A stretch of DNA of 64,000 nucleotides from positions 1 through 64,000 of the forward strand of contig JAUVAS010000005.1 in assembly GCA_030591585.1 (NCBI GenBank). The letters run 5' to 3'. Position 1 is the stretch's first letter. The number at the start of each line of letters is the position of its first letter. This document shows positions 18,087 to 25,684 of the stretch, in pieces. The position numbers and the translations under genes were made by a program. The notes beneath the pieces are model-generated. The model saw only the letters and a program-made list of their open reading frames with translations, was not told where the DNA came from and did not search any database. This stretch comes from Flavobacterium sp. (GTDB lineage Bacteria; Bacteroidota; Bacteroidia; Flavobacteriales; Flavobacteriaceae).

Positions 18087-18869
18087 ATGAATAAAAGTAT
18101 TCTCATAAACATAAAAAACCAAGTAGCCTTTATTTCTTTGAATCGCCCAGAAGTGTTCAACAGTTTTAATCGTGAAATGGCATTGTTGCTCCAAAAAACA
18201 TTGGACGATTGTGAAAAGAATAATGATGTAAGAGCCATCGTTATTACTGGAACTGGAAAAGCATTTTGTGCGGGTCAAGATTTAAAAGAAGTTACTTCGC
18301 CAGAATTAAACCCAGGATTTAGAAAAATATTAGAAGAGCATTACAATCCAATAATTACCAGAATAAGAAACATTAATAAGCCAATAGTAGCTGCAGTAAA
18401 TGGAGTGGCTGCTGGAGCTGGAGCTAATATATCACTAGCTTGCGATATAGTTATTGCTTCAGATAAAGCGAGTTTTATTCAAGCATTTAGTAAAATTGGA
18501 CTGGTGCCAGATAGTGGAGGAACATTTTTTCTTCCAAGATTAATAGGATTTCAAAAAGCATCTGCATTGATGATGTTAGGAGAAAAAGTTTCGGCTGAAG
18601 AAGCAGAAAAATTAGGAATGATATATAAAGTTATTCCTTTTGAGAATTTTTCAGAAGAAGTAGAAAAATTAGCGATTCATTTAGCAAATATGCCAACACA
18701 AGCACTAGAATTTATAAAGAAGTTACTTAATAAATCAATGACTAACACGTTGGAAGAGCAATTGGATTTAGAAGGGGAATTGCAAATAGAATCAGCCCAA
18801 TCTGAAGATTATCAAGAAGGAGTGAATGCTTTTGTGGAGAAGAGGAAACCTAATTTTAAAGGGAACTAA
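18087..18869 (+). CDS. paaG: PaaG: 1,2-epoxyphenylacetyl-CoA isomerase (crotonase family)
   Basis: A 260-residue enoyl-CoA hydratase/isomerase-fold enzyme from the ATG at 18087. The frame is open from 18015, but that extension merely translates the upstream repeat. The oxyanion-hole segments are visible as KAFCAGQDLKE and NGVAAGAGANISLACD, and the acidic residue of PaaG lies in GLVPDSGGTFFLPRL. It converts the ring epoxide to the oxepin isomer. Among the two crotonase genes of the cluster this one matches PaaG by the PDSGGT motif, the other (25685) matches PaaF. The S23 cassette begins a few bases after its stop. Confidence 0.88.
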   Translation: MNKSILINIKNQVAFISLNRPEVFNSFNREMALLLQKTLDDCEKNNDVRAIVITGTGKAFCAGQDLKEVTSPELNPGFRKILEEHYNPIITRIRNINKPIVAAVNGVAAGAGANISLACDIVIASDKASFIQAFSKIGLVPDSGGTFFLPRLIGFQKASALMMLGEKVSAEEAEKLGMIYKVIPFENFSEEVEKLAIHLANMPTQALEFIKKLLNKSMTNTLEEQLDLEGELQIESAQSEDYQEGVNAFVEKRKPNFKGN

Positions 18870-18872
18870 ATG

Positions 18873-19359
18873 AATTTTGAATATCGAACTGATTAATTTT
18901 GAATAATGAAGTAATTTAACCGGAAAATGAGAGCTAATAAATATGATTTAGAGGAAAGATTAATTCAGTTTGCAGTAGATGTAATTTTGCTTTGTGGAAA
19001 AATTGAAGGAAACTTTGCATCTCAGCATTTATCTAAACAATTAATTAGATCGGCAACTTCTTCTGCATTAAATTACGGAGAGGCACAAAGTGCAGAATCA
19101 AAAAGAGATTTTCTTCATAAAATAAAAATTTGTTTAAAAGAACTTCGAGAATCTTTGGTGAATTTGAAAATTCAAAAAGGAGCAAATCTAATATTAGATT
19201 TAATAATATTAGATAAAATAATGAAAGAAAATAATGAACTAATTGCAATTTTCGTTTCAAGTATTCGGACTTCGCAAAACAACAAATAAAACAAGAACTT
19301 TGAATTGAATCTCGATGTAAACTTCGAAATTCAACATTCAGAATTCGATATTCGATATT
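18873..19359. mobile_element. Four-helix-bundle cassette with AT-rich terminal inverted repeats
   Basis: The left end (18873-18912) and the reverse complement of the right end (19321-19359) align over about 39 bp, sharing blocks such as GAATATCGAA and a terminal GAAGT. Between them lies one gene. The right end abuts the ATG of paaH directly and the left end starts 4 bp after the paaG stop. This is the structure of a small mobile cassette inserted between two operon genes. Confidence 0.6.
18927..19289 (+). CDS. Four-helix-bundle protein (S23/23S rRNA intervening-sequence family)
   Basis: A 120-residue helical protein with the family blocks YDLEERLIQFAVDVI, SKQLIRSATSSALNYGEAQ and DFLHKIKICLKELRES. 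Such proteins are encoded in rRNA intervening sequences and, in Bacteroidota, as scattered single genes. It has no known role in phenylacetate breakdown. Here it lies between paaG and paaH inside imperfect inverted repeats, in the direction of the operon, so it is probably cargo of a small cassette. Function is unknown; the fold assignment is good. Confidence 0.85.
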   Translation: MRANKYDLEERLIQFAVDVILLCGKIEGNFASQHLSKQLIRSATSSALNYGEAQSAESKRDFLHKIKICLKELRESLVNLKIQKGANLILDLIILDKIMKENNELIAIFVSSIRTSQNNK

Positions 19360-20553
19360 ATGAAGGTAGGAATTATAGGAAGTGGAACCATGGGAAGCGG
19401 CATCGCACAAGTAGCTGCAACTTCTGGATGTAAAGTAAAACTATACGATACAAATAAAGATGCTTTAAATAAAAGTAAAGTAGCTCTTGAAAAAGTATTA
19501 TTGAGGCTTATTGAAAAAGGAAGAATAGATTCTGAAGAGAAAAATAGAATTCAAAATAACATCACTTATGTAAATTCTTTAAAGGAGTTAAGTGATTCAG
19601 ACCTTACAATTGAAGCAATTGTTGAAAACATAGAGATCAAACAAAAAGTGTTTTCAGAATTAGAATCGTATGTTTCAGAGGAATGTATTATCGCATCCAA
19701 TACTTCAAGCTTGTCCATTGCTTCAATTGCATCCTCTTTGCAAAAACCGGAACGTTGCATCGGGATTCATTTTTTTAACCCTGCACCTTTAATGAGATTG
19801 GTTGAGGTAATTCCTGCGATTCAGACTTCAGATAAAGTTTTACAAAAAACAGTTACTACTATTAATGAATGGAAAAAAACGGTGGCTGTAGCAAAAGATA
19901 CTCCTGGATTTATTGTTAATCGAGTAGCGAGACCATTTTATGGAGAAGCACTTCGGATTTATGAAGAAGGAATAGCAAGTTTTCAAGAAATAGATTCAGC
20001 AATGAAAGAATTAGGTGAATTTAGAATGGGTCCCTTTGAATTAATGGATTTTATAGGAAACGATGTAAATTACACCGTAACAGAGACCGTTTACAATGCC
20101 TTTTATCAAGATCCTCGTTACAAGCCATCATTCACCCAACAACGCCTTTCGGAAGCTGGGTATCTAGGAAGAAAAACAGGAAAAGGATATTATAATTATA
20201 ATGGAAATGTCATTCAGAGCGATAGCGAAGAATCTCATGATTCTACTTGTCATCCTGAACTTGATTCAGGATTCAATAATAAAGAAGAAGTTTTCAACAG
20301 AATCCTAGTAATGCTTATCAACGAAGCAGCAGATGCTCTTTTCTGGAACATCGCTTCGGCAGAAGATATTGACAATGCAATGACCAAAGGAGTAAATTAC
20401 CCTAAAGGTTTATTAGCTTGGGCTAATGAAAAAGGAATTGGATGGTGTGTAGAGAAAATGGATAAGTTGTATAATGAGTATCATGAAGATAGATATCGTT
20501 GTTCACCATTATTACGGAAGATGACGAGAGAGAATAAAATGTTTTTTAATTAA
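19360..20553 (+). CDS. paaH: 3-hydroxyacyl-CoA dehydrogenase PaaH with repeat-derived insert
   Basis: A 397-residue NAD-dependent dehydrogenase for 3-hydroxyadipyl-CoA. The Rossmann motif is at the start (GIIGSGTMGSGIAQ), the catalytic histidine region is GIHFFNPAPLMRLVEVI, and the 3HCDH C-terminal domain follows (DTPGFIVNRVARPFYGEALR, GPFELMDFIGNDV). A second C-terminal module starts near residue 310 (NRILVMLINEAADALFW). Residues 284-306 are a translated dispersed repeat (VIQSDSEESHDSTCHPELDS) inserted in frame in the linker between the two C-terminal modules. The gene otherwise looks intact. The ATG directly abuts the S23 cassette. Confidence 0.9.
   Translation: MKVGIIGSGTMGSGIAQVAATSGCKVKLYDTNKDALNKSKVALEKVLLRLIEKGRIDSEEKNRIQNNITYVNSLKELSDSDLTIEAIVENIEIKQKVFSELESYVSEECIIASNTSSLSIASIASSLQKPERCIGIHFFNPAPLMRLVEVIPAIQTSDKVLQKTVTTINEWKKTVAVAKDTPGFIVNRVARPFYGEALRIYEEGIASFQEIDSAMKELGEFRMGPFELMDFIGNDVNYTVTETVYNAFYQDPRYKPSFTQQRLSEAGYLGRKTGKGYYNYNGNVIQSDSEESHDSTCHPELDSGFNNKEEVFNRILVMLINEAADALFWNIASAEDIDNAMTKGVNYPKGLLAWANEKGIGWCVEKMDKLYNEYHEDRYRCSPLLRKMTRENKMFFN
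20209..20275. repeat. In-frame double dispersed repeat inside paaH
   Basis: Type A wording GTCATTCAGAGCGATAGCGA with GAATCTCAT is followed by the type C hairpin GTCATCCTGAACTTGATTCA. Both also occur outside genes (18041, 20556, 30301), so the paaH copy is an insertion that kept the frame. Confidence 0.8.
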
Positions 20554-20555
20554 AT

Positions 20556-20616
20556 GTCATTCCGAACGTAGTGAAGGAATCTCATCAAAAGATTGCCACG
20601 CTTCGCTCGCAAAGAC
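20556..20616. repeat. Dispersed repeat, type A, full length
   Basis: About 61 bp from GTCATTCCGAACGTAGTGAA through AAAAGATTGCCACGC to CTCGCAAAGAC. Nearly the same unit occurs at 26441-26502 and 27149-27215 and, inverted, at 38354-38452. It fills the paaH-paaI gap. Confidence 0.8.
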
Positions 20617-20626
20617 TAAAAAGAAT

Positions 20627-21031
20627 ATGAAAGGAGAATTAATACCTAAAAAAATGCTCTCACAAGACCAATTTAGTTCTTGGTTAGGGATTGAAATTTT
20701 AGAAGTAAGATTAGGCTATTGCAAAGTAGGACTTACCGTAAGAAAGGATATGCTAAACAGTATGAATTATGCTCATGGCGGAATCACTTATTCATTAGCA
20801 GATACAGCTTTTGGATTTGCAGCAAATACCCATGGAAAGTTTGCGGTTTCAATTGAAACATCGATTAATCACATTGAATCGGTTGAACAAGGAGATGTAT
20901 TAGTTGCTGAATCTGTAATTGAAAAAACAGGAAATAAGCTAGGCTTTCATATAGTTGAAGTAAAACGAGGAAACGAATTAGTAGCACTTTTCAAAGGAGT
21001 TGTCTATCGTACTTCAAAGAAATGGGAATAA
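20627..21031 (+). CDS. paaI: Hydroxyphenylacetyl-CoA thioesterase PaaI
   Basis: A 134-residue hotdog-fold thioesterase. The PaaI signature NYAHGGITYSLADTAFGFAA contains the conserved HGG loop and the catalytic acid, followed by SIETSINHIESVEQGDVLVAES. PaaI hydrolyses dead-end CoA thioesters of the pathway and frees CoA. Length matches the family (about 140). It is expressed with the operon; the gap before it is filled by a type A repeat and the gap after by an AT-rich element. Confidence 0.9.
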   Translation: MKGELIPKKMLSQDQFSSWLGIEILEVRLGYCKVGLTVRKDMLNSMNYAHGGITYSLADTAFGFAANTHGKFAVSIETSINHIESVEQGDVLVAESVIEKTGNKLGFHIVEVKRGNELVALFKGVVYRTSKKWE

Positions 21032-21168
21032 AAGAATAACGAATACAGAACTGAAGAATAACGAATTCTGAAGTGAAATAAAATATAATAATAAGAATAG
21101 AATTTTGAATTGAAATAGGGGACAATACTTCGATATTCAGCATTCAAAATTCAACATTCAAAATTCAT
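21032..21168. mobile_element. Short AT-rich inverted-repeat element, possible MITE of the S23 cassette
   Basis: The right end (CATTCAAAATTCAACATTCA and flanking CTTCGATATTCAG) carries the same words as the S23 cassette ends, and the left end repeats GAATAACGAAT and ACTGAAG. The 137-bp stretch has no gene and stops exactly at the thiolase ATG, as the S23 cassette does at paaH. Confidence 0.5.
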
Positions 21169-22380
21169 ATGAACGCATACATCATAGACGGAATTAGAAC
21201 TCCAATAGGAAACTACAAAGGAACGTTAAGCACTATTCGAACAGATGATTTGGCTGCTTTGGTAATTGAAGAACTAGTAAAACGAAACCCAAATATACCA
21301 AAAGAAGCTTACGACGATGTGATTATAGGTTGTGCCAATCAAGCAGGTGAAGACAATCGGAATGTTGCTCGTATGGCATTATTGCTTGCAGGACTTCCTT
21401 TCACCGTTCCTGGTGAAACAGTCAATAGGCTTTGCAGTAGTGGACTTTCAGCAATCATTCATGCCAATAGAGCTATAAAAGCTGGAGATGGCGATTTGTT
21501 TATTTCGGGAGGTGTAGAAAATATGACACGCGGACCTTTTGTGATTTCTAAAACATCAAGTGCTTTTGGGAACGATTCAAAAATGTATGATTCAAGTTTT
21601 GGTTGGCGTTTTATAAATAAAAAAATGGCAGCACTCTACGGAACGGAAGGGATGGGGAATACTGCCGAAAACTTAGTGGAGAAGTATAATATCTCTCGCG
21701 AAGATCAAGATGCATTTGCGTATTGGAGTCAGATGAAGGCTACAAAAGCTCAGCAAAACGGAAGATTAGCAAAGGAGATAGTTTCAGTAGAAATACCACA
21801 ACGGAAAAAAGACTCAATCATTTTTAAAAATGATGAGTTTGTAAAACCGAATTCTTCCAAAGAGATTTTAGCAAAATTACGCCCTGTATTCAAAAAAGAA
21901 GGAGGAACTGTTACTGCAGGAAATGCTTCAGGATTAAATGATGGAGCAGCAGCAACGATCATTGCTTCCGAAGAAGCGGTAAAAAAATACAATCTAAAAC
22001 CAATGGCCAGAATTGTAAGTTCTGCGGTAGTAGGAGTAGAACCAAGAATTATGGGAATCGGACCAGTATTAGCATCCAATAAAGCATTAGAAAAAGCAGG
22101 ATTGACTATGGATGATATGGATATCATCGAATTAAACGAAGCCTTTGCATCACAAGCCTTGGCCTGTATTAGAGAATGGGGTTTACAAAATAATGATCCG
22201 AGAATCAATCCTAACGGAGGAGGAATCGCTATCGGACACCCTTTAGGAATGACAGGAACGAGAATTACATATTCAGCAGCTTTAGAGTTACAAGAAACAG
22301 AAAAAAAATATGCATTGATAACGATGTGTATTGGTGTGGGGCAGGGGTATGCTGCTGTGATAGAAAGAATTCCTGCGTAG
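21169..22380 (+). CDS. pcaF: 3-oxoadipyl-CoA thiolase
   Basis: A 403-residue thiolase that cleaves 3-oxoadipyl-CoA (and the C8 pathway intermediate) to succinyl-CoA and acetyl-CoA. The nucleophilic cysteine is in VNRLCSSGLSAIIHANRAI. The catalytic histidine is in NPNGGGIAIGHPLGMTGTR. The C-terminal cysteine is in ITMCIGVGQGYAAVIER. Known names are pcaF, or paaJ in E. coli. The last three codons and the stop (ATT CCT GCG TAG) lie inside a 20-bp palindrome of the next cassette, so the natural C-terminus was probably replaced. The enzyme is otherwise complete. Confidence 0.92.
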   Translation: MNAYIIDGIRTPIGNYKGTLSTIRTDDLAALVIEELVKRNPNIPKEAYDDVIIGCANQAGEDNRNVARMALLLAGLPFTVPGETVNRLCSSGLSAIIHANRAIKAGDGDLFISGGVENMTRGPFVISKTSSAFGNDSKMYDSSFGWRFINKKMAALYGTEGMGNTAENLVEKYNISREDQDAFAYWSQMKATKAQQNGRLAKEIVSVEIPQRKKDSIIFKNDEFVKPNSSKEILAKLRPVFKKEGGTVTAGNASGLNDGAAATIIASEEAVKKYNLKPMARIVSSAVVGVEPRIMGIGPVLASNKALEKAGLTMDDMDIIELNEAFASQALACIREWGLQNNDPRINPNGGGIAIGHPLGMTGTRITYSAALELQETEKKYALITMCIGVGQGYAAVIERIPA

Positions 22381-22747
22381 GCAGGAATCTCATGGAATGA
22401 AAGAATTATGATTTTTTGGTGTATATATAATGTCAAACAAGCCAAAAGGAGTAATTTACATTGGTATAACTGATAATATAGAAGAAAGAGTAAAAGAACA
22501 TAAACTTAAGTTATATAAAAGAGCTTTTACAGCTAGGTATAACTGTGATAAATTAATCTATTTTGAAGAATTTGAAAATGTAGATGAAGCTATAGTTAGG
22601 GAAAGACAATTTAAAAAATGGAAGCGAGATTGGAAAGTAAGTTTAATTGAAGAAATGAATCCATCTTGGTTAGATTTAAGTATTAACTGGAACATGAATT
22701 TTAGAAAGTTTAGAAAAGAATAAGAAGATTCCTGCCTACGCAGGAAT
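22369..22747. mobile_element. GIY-YIG palindrome cassette 1
   Basis: Left end ATTCCTGCGTAGGCAGGAAT (22369-22388), right end ATTCCTGCCTACGCAGGAAT (22728-22747). Each is a stem-loop by itself and each is the exact reverse complement of the other. Between them is one GIY-YIG gene preceded by the words GAATCTCAT and AATGAAAGA, which recur in cassette 3. Confidence 0.75.
22430..22723 (+). CDS. Small GIY-YIG nuclease, N-terminus probably frameshifted
   Basis: A 97-residue GIY-YIG-fold protein of cassette 1. GVIYIG provides the YIG half, then EERVKEH with the conserved arginine, ARYNCDKLIYFEEF, and VRERQFKKWKRDWKVSLIEE with the catalytic glutamate. The first half of the motif (VYIM, codons 22421-22432) is in frame upstream but has no start codon. 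The ATG at 22408 is one base out of frame, separated by a run of six T. This suggests a homopolymer frameshift that removes the first strand. Such stand-alone GIY-YIG proteins are common in Bacteroidota but have no proven role. Confidence 0.75.
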   Translation: MSNKPKGVIYIGITDNIEERVKEHKLKLYKRAFTARYNCDKLIYFEEFENVDEAIVRERQFKKWKRDWKVSLIEEMNPSWLDLSINWNMNFRKFRKE

Positions 22748-22767
22748 AAAATCTAATTTAAAAGTTA

Positions 22768-22784
22768 CCCCGATTTAATCGGGG
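22768..22784. repeat. Small GC-rich hairpin before paaZ
   Basis: CCCCGATT-T-AATCGGGG, a perfect 8-bp stem with a one-base centre, 8 bp upstream of the paaZ start. It is another palindrome class of the dispersed-repeat zone and could affect paaZ translation. Confidence 0.6.
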
Positions 22785-22792
22785 CAATAGAT

Positions 22793-25288
22793 ATGAAAAA
22801 ACTAGAAAGCTACATCAACGGGCAATGGATTTCAGGAAACGGTGAAGGAGTGCCAATGCACGATGCCGTTACAGGAGAAGTGGTTGCCTTGTCAGATACT
22901 TCAGGATTCGATTTTTCTGAAGTGCTACATTACGGAAGAACAAAAGGAGAAGCATTACGTAAAATGACCTTTCAAGAAAGAGGGAATATGCTTAAAAAGT
23001 TGGCATTTTACCTTATTAAAAAGAAGCAACATTTTTACGATATCAGTTACCGTACGGGAGCCACCAAAGTAGATAGTTGGATCGATATTGAAGGAGGGTT
23101 TGGTAATCTTTTTGCCAATGCTTCTCTTAGGAAATTGTTTCCTAATCAACCGTACCATGTGGAAGGAGATCCTATAGATTTGTCTAGAGGAGGGAAATTT
23201 ATGGCACATCATATTTTAGTTCCGAAGAGAGGGGTAGCCATCCATATAAATGCCTATAATTTTCCAGTTTGGGGAATGTTAGAGAAATGTGCTGTAAACT
23301 GGATGGCGGGAGTTCCTGCAATAGTTAAACCAGCTACCAACACCTCGTTTTTAACCGAAGCTGTGGTTAGAGAAATCATTGCTTCAAATATTTTACCAGA
23401 AGGATCATTACAGTTAATTTCAGGATCTGCTAGAAGTATTTTAGATTCGGTTGAATCACAAGATGTAGTCACATTTACAGGTTCGGCGACTGTTGGAAGA
23501 ATGTTAAAAGCACACCCAAGAATTATTGAAGAAGCAGTACCATTTAATATGGAAGCTGACTCATTAAATGCGAGTATTTTAGGAGAAGATGCCGTTCCAG
23601 GGACTCCAGAATTTGACATCTTTGTAAAAGAAGTCCGAAAAGAAATGACCGTAAAATGTGGTCAAAAATGTACCGCAATACGTAGAATTATTGTTCCTGA
23701 AAATTTAATAGATGATGTTCAGATTGCTATCGGGAAACAGCTAGATAAAGTTACTATTGGAGACCCAAGATTGAAAGAGGTAAGAATGGGAGCCTTGGTA
23801 AGTAAAGCTCAGGTAAAAGAAGTAAGAGAACGTGTAGAAGAAATTACCAAAACAGCTCAAATGGTTTATGGTAATTTAGATGAGGTTTCTATTATAGGAG
23901 CTTCAGCAAAAGAAGGCGCGTTTTTGGCACCGATATTATTAAGAGAAGACAATCCGTTTACGAATACTGCAGTTCATGAAATAGAAGCATTTGGACCGGT
24001 GAGTACGATGATGCCATATAAAACTATTGATGAAGCGATTCATTTAGCACAAATGGGGAAAGGATCTTTAGTTTCTTCCATCGTAACAAACGATGATAAA
24101 ATTGCTAAGGAATATGTAGTGGAAGCAGCAACCCATCACGGACGTATTTTAGTGTTAAATAGAGAAAATGCAAAGGAAAGTACAGGTCATGGTTCTCCAT
24201 TACCAACCTTAGTTCACGGAGGTCCAGGTCGTGCTGGAGGAGGAGAAGAAATGGGAGGTATACGAGGTGTGAAGCATTATTTACAACGTTGTGCTATTCA
24301 AGGAACACCAACTACTTTAACCGAAATCACGGGTATTTATCAACCCAAAGGAGCTTATAAAGAAGCCGAAAAACACCCGTTTTCATATCATTGGGAAGAT
24401 ATTAAAGTCGGGATGTCTATGAAAACACATAAACGTACCATAACGGATACCGATATTATCAATTTCTCCAATTTAACCTGGGATAATTTTTACGCACATA
24501 CAGATATCACCTCGCTTGACGGAAGTATTTTTGAAAAAAGAACAGCTCACGGCTACTTTATTTTAGCTGCTGCTGCTGGACTTTTTGTATACCCAAATAA
24601 AGGACCTGTTGCAGCAAATTATGGCTTGGAAGATTGTCGTTTTATTCGACCTATTTACCATAACGACACTATTTATGTTCGATTAACCTGTAAGCAAAAA
24701 ATTGATAGAGATCAACGAGGAAAAGAGTTGCCAAGCGGAATTGTAAAATGGTATGCCGAAATATTCGATACAGAAGATGAGCTAGTTGCAATAGCAACGG
24801 TATTGACAATGGTTCAGAAAAAGCAGACCGTTTTTGTTGAAATGACTTCAGGAAAAATTAAAGAATGCTTGAGTAAACTATCTGATGATTCTAAATCAAA
24901 GTGGGGGACATTAACCCCTCAACATATGTTAGAGCATCTTGAATACTCATACAGAATTGCATCGGGTGAAATTCAAGATTTTGAAATTGCAACACCAGAA
25001 AAACATATTGAAAAAGTACAAGAAACATTGTATAATTATGAGCCAATGCCACAAAGGTATGATTTTCCATTATCTAAAAAAGGGATGTTAGAAAAATTAA
25101 ATCATGAAAATTTACAAGTAGCTAAGTTAAAATTATTAGAAGCTCGTGAAGAATATCTGGCATTTTTTAAAGAATACCCAAGTGTAACCACTAAGAATGT
25201 AGTATTTGGAAATTTAGAAAAGTTTGATTGGTATTTATTAGAACGCAAACATTTGAATCATCATTTTAATCAGTTTGGGCTTTTGTAG
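22793..25288 (+). CDS. paaZ: PaaZ bifunctional ring-opening enzyme with C-terminal DinB/DUF1569-like domain
   Basis: An 831-residue protein; E. coli PaaZ has 681 residues. The N-terminal aldehyde dehydrogenase carries the general-base region PFNMEADSLNASIL and the nucleophile region VKCGQKCTAIRR. A MaoC-type (R)-hydratase domain follows from about residue 530 (NFYAHTDITSLDGSIFEKRT with AHGYF), which hydrolyses the oxepin ring. The last about 150 residues (TPQHMLEHLEYSYRIASGE to WYLLERKHLNHHFNQFGLL) resemble DUF1569/DinB-like four-helix domains, an extra fusion. The stop codon sits in the loop of a large hairpin. Confidence 0.92.
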   Translation: MKKLESYINGQWISGNGEGVPMHDAVTGEVVALSDTSGFDFSEVLHYGRTKGEALRKMTFQERGNMLKKLAFYLIKKKQHFYDISYRTGATKVDSWIDIEGGFGNLFANASLRKLFPNQPYHVEGDPIDLSRGGKFMAHHILVPKRGVAIHINAYNFPVWGMLEKCAVNWMAGVPAIVKPATNTSFLTEAVVREIIASNILPEGSLQLISGSARSILDSVESQDVVTFTGSATVGRMLKAHPRIIEEAVPFNMEADSLNASILGEDAVPGTPEFDIFVKEVRKEMTVKCGQKCTAIRRIIVPENLIDDVQIAIGKQLDKVTIGDPRLKEVRMGALVSKAQVKEVRERVEEITKTAQMVYGNLDEVSIIGASAKEGAFLAPILLREDNPFTNTAVHEIEAFGPVSTMMPYKTIDEAIHLAQMGKGSLVSSIVTNDDKIAKEYVVEAATHHGRILVLNRENAKESTGHGSPLPTLVHGGPGRAGGGEEMGGIRGVKHYLQRCAIQGTPTTLTEITGIYQPKGAYKEAEKHPFSYHWEDIKVGMSMKTHKRTITDTDIINFSNLTWDNFYAHTDITSLDGSIFEKRTAHGYFILAAAAGLFVYPNKGPVAANYGLEDCRFIRPIYHNDTIYVRLTCKQKIDRDQRGKELPSGIVKWYAEIFDTEDELVAIATVLTMVQKKQTVFVEMTSGKIKECLSKLSDDSKSKWGTLTPQHMLEHLEYSYRIASGEIQDFEIATPEKHIEKVQETLYNYEPMPQRYDFPLSKKGMLEKLNHENLQVAKLKLLEAREEYLAFFKEYPSVTTKNVVFGNLEKFDWYLLERKHLNHHFNQFGLL

Positions 25289-25303
25289 CCCAAACTGATT
25301 AAA
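25265..25303 (+). terminator. Large perfect hairpin overlapping the paaZ stop
   Basis: TTTAATCAGTTTGGGC and GCCCAAACTGATTAAA give 16 perfect base pairs around a 7-base loop that contains most of the paaZ stop codon. No T-tract follows. It may act as a partial terminator or 3-prime stabiliser separating paaZ from the downstream genes. Confidence 0.6.
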
Positions 25304-25679
25304 ATTCCCACGAAAGTGGGAATCTATATGATGTAAAATTGAGTTGATAAATATGACAATATATAGTGTTTATATAATCACAAATAAGAAAAATGGAGTT
25401 TTATATATTGGAGTTACAAAAAGATTAAAAACAAGAATTTATCAGCATAAAAACAAAGTTCATAAGTCAACTTTTTCTGCTAGATATAATTTAAACAGAT
25501 TGGTTTATTTTGAAAATTTTGAAATTAAAGAGGACGCTTTAAAAAGAGAACGACAAATGAAAAAATGGAATAGAGATTGGAAAATTGAATTAATAGAAAA
25601 ATCAAATTCAAGTTGGAAAGACTTGCATTTAGATTTGTAATTGAGGTATAATTAATAAGATTCCCACTTTCGTGGGAAA
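25304..25679. mobile_element. GIY-YIG palindrome cassette 2
   Basis: Left end ATTCCCACGAAAGTGGGAAT (25304-25323), right end ATTCCCACTTTCGTGGGAAA (25660-25679). The right end is the reverse complement of the left except for the last base. The stem (CCCAC) differs from cassettes 1 and 3 (CCTGC), yet both ends of this cassette share it. Confidence 0.75.
25353..25640 (+). CDS. Small GIY-YIG nuclease, intact
   Basis: A 95-residue protein from the ATG at 25353 (a TTG at 25344 is possible). The full motif is present: SVYIITNKKNGVLYIGVT gives GIY and YIG strands, KTRIYQHK holds the arginine and histidine, and KRERQMKKWNRDWKIELIE the glutamate. It matches the other three small GIY-YIG proteins here in length and layout but is not identical, so the cassettes have diverged. 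It lies between the two CCCAC-stem palindromes. It could be the enzyme that moves or trims the cassettes; that is inference. Confidence 0.85.
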   Translation: MTIYSVYIITNKKNGVLYIGVTKRLKTRIYQHKNKVHKSTFSARYNLNRLVYFENFEIKEDALKRERQMKKWNRDWKIELIEKSNSSWKDLHLDL

Positions 25680-25684
25680 TGAAT

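Noticed and set aside
18927-19289. S23-type gene as a fragment of an rRNA operon
   Set aside because: No rRNA sequence is adjacent; the gene is in a protein-coding operon with its own inverted ends.
21750-22445. 231-residue minus-strand frame opposite the thiolase
   Set aside because: It is the antisense shadow of a well-conserved thiolase, and its composition shows no domain.
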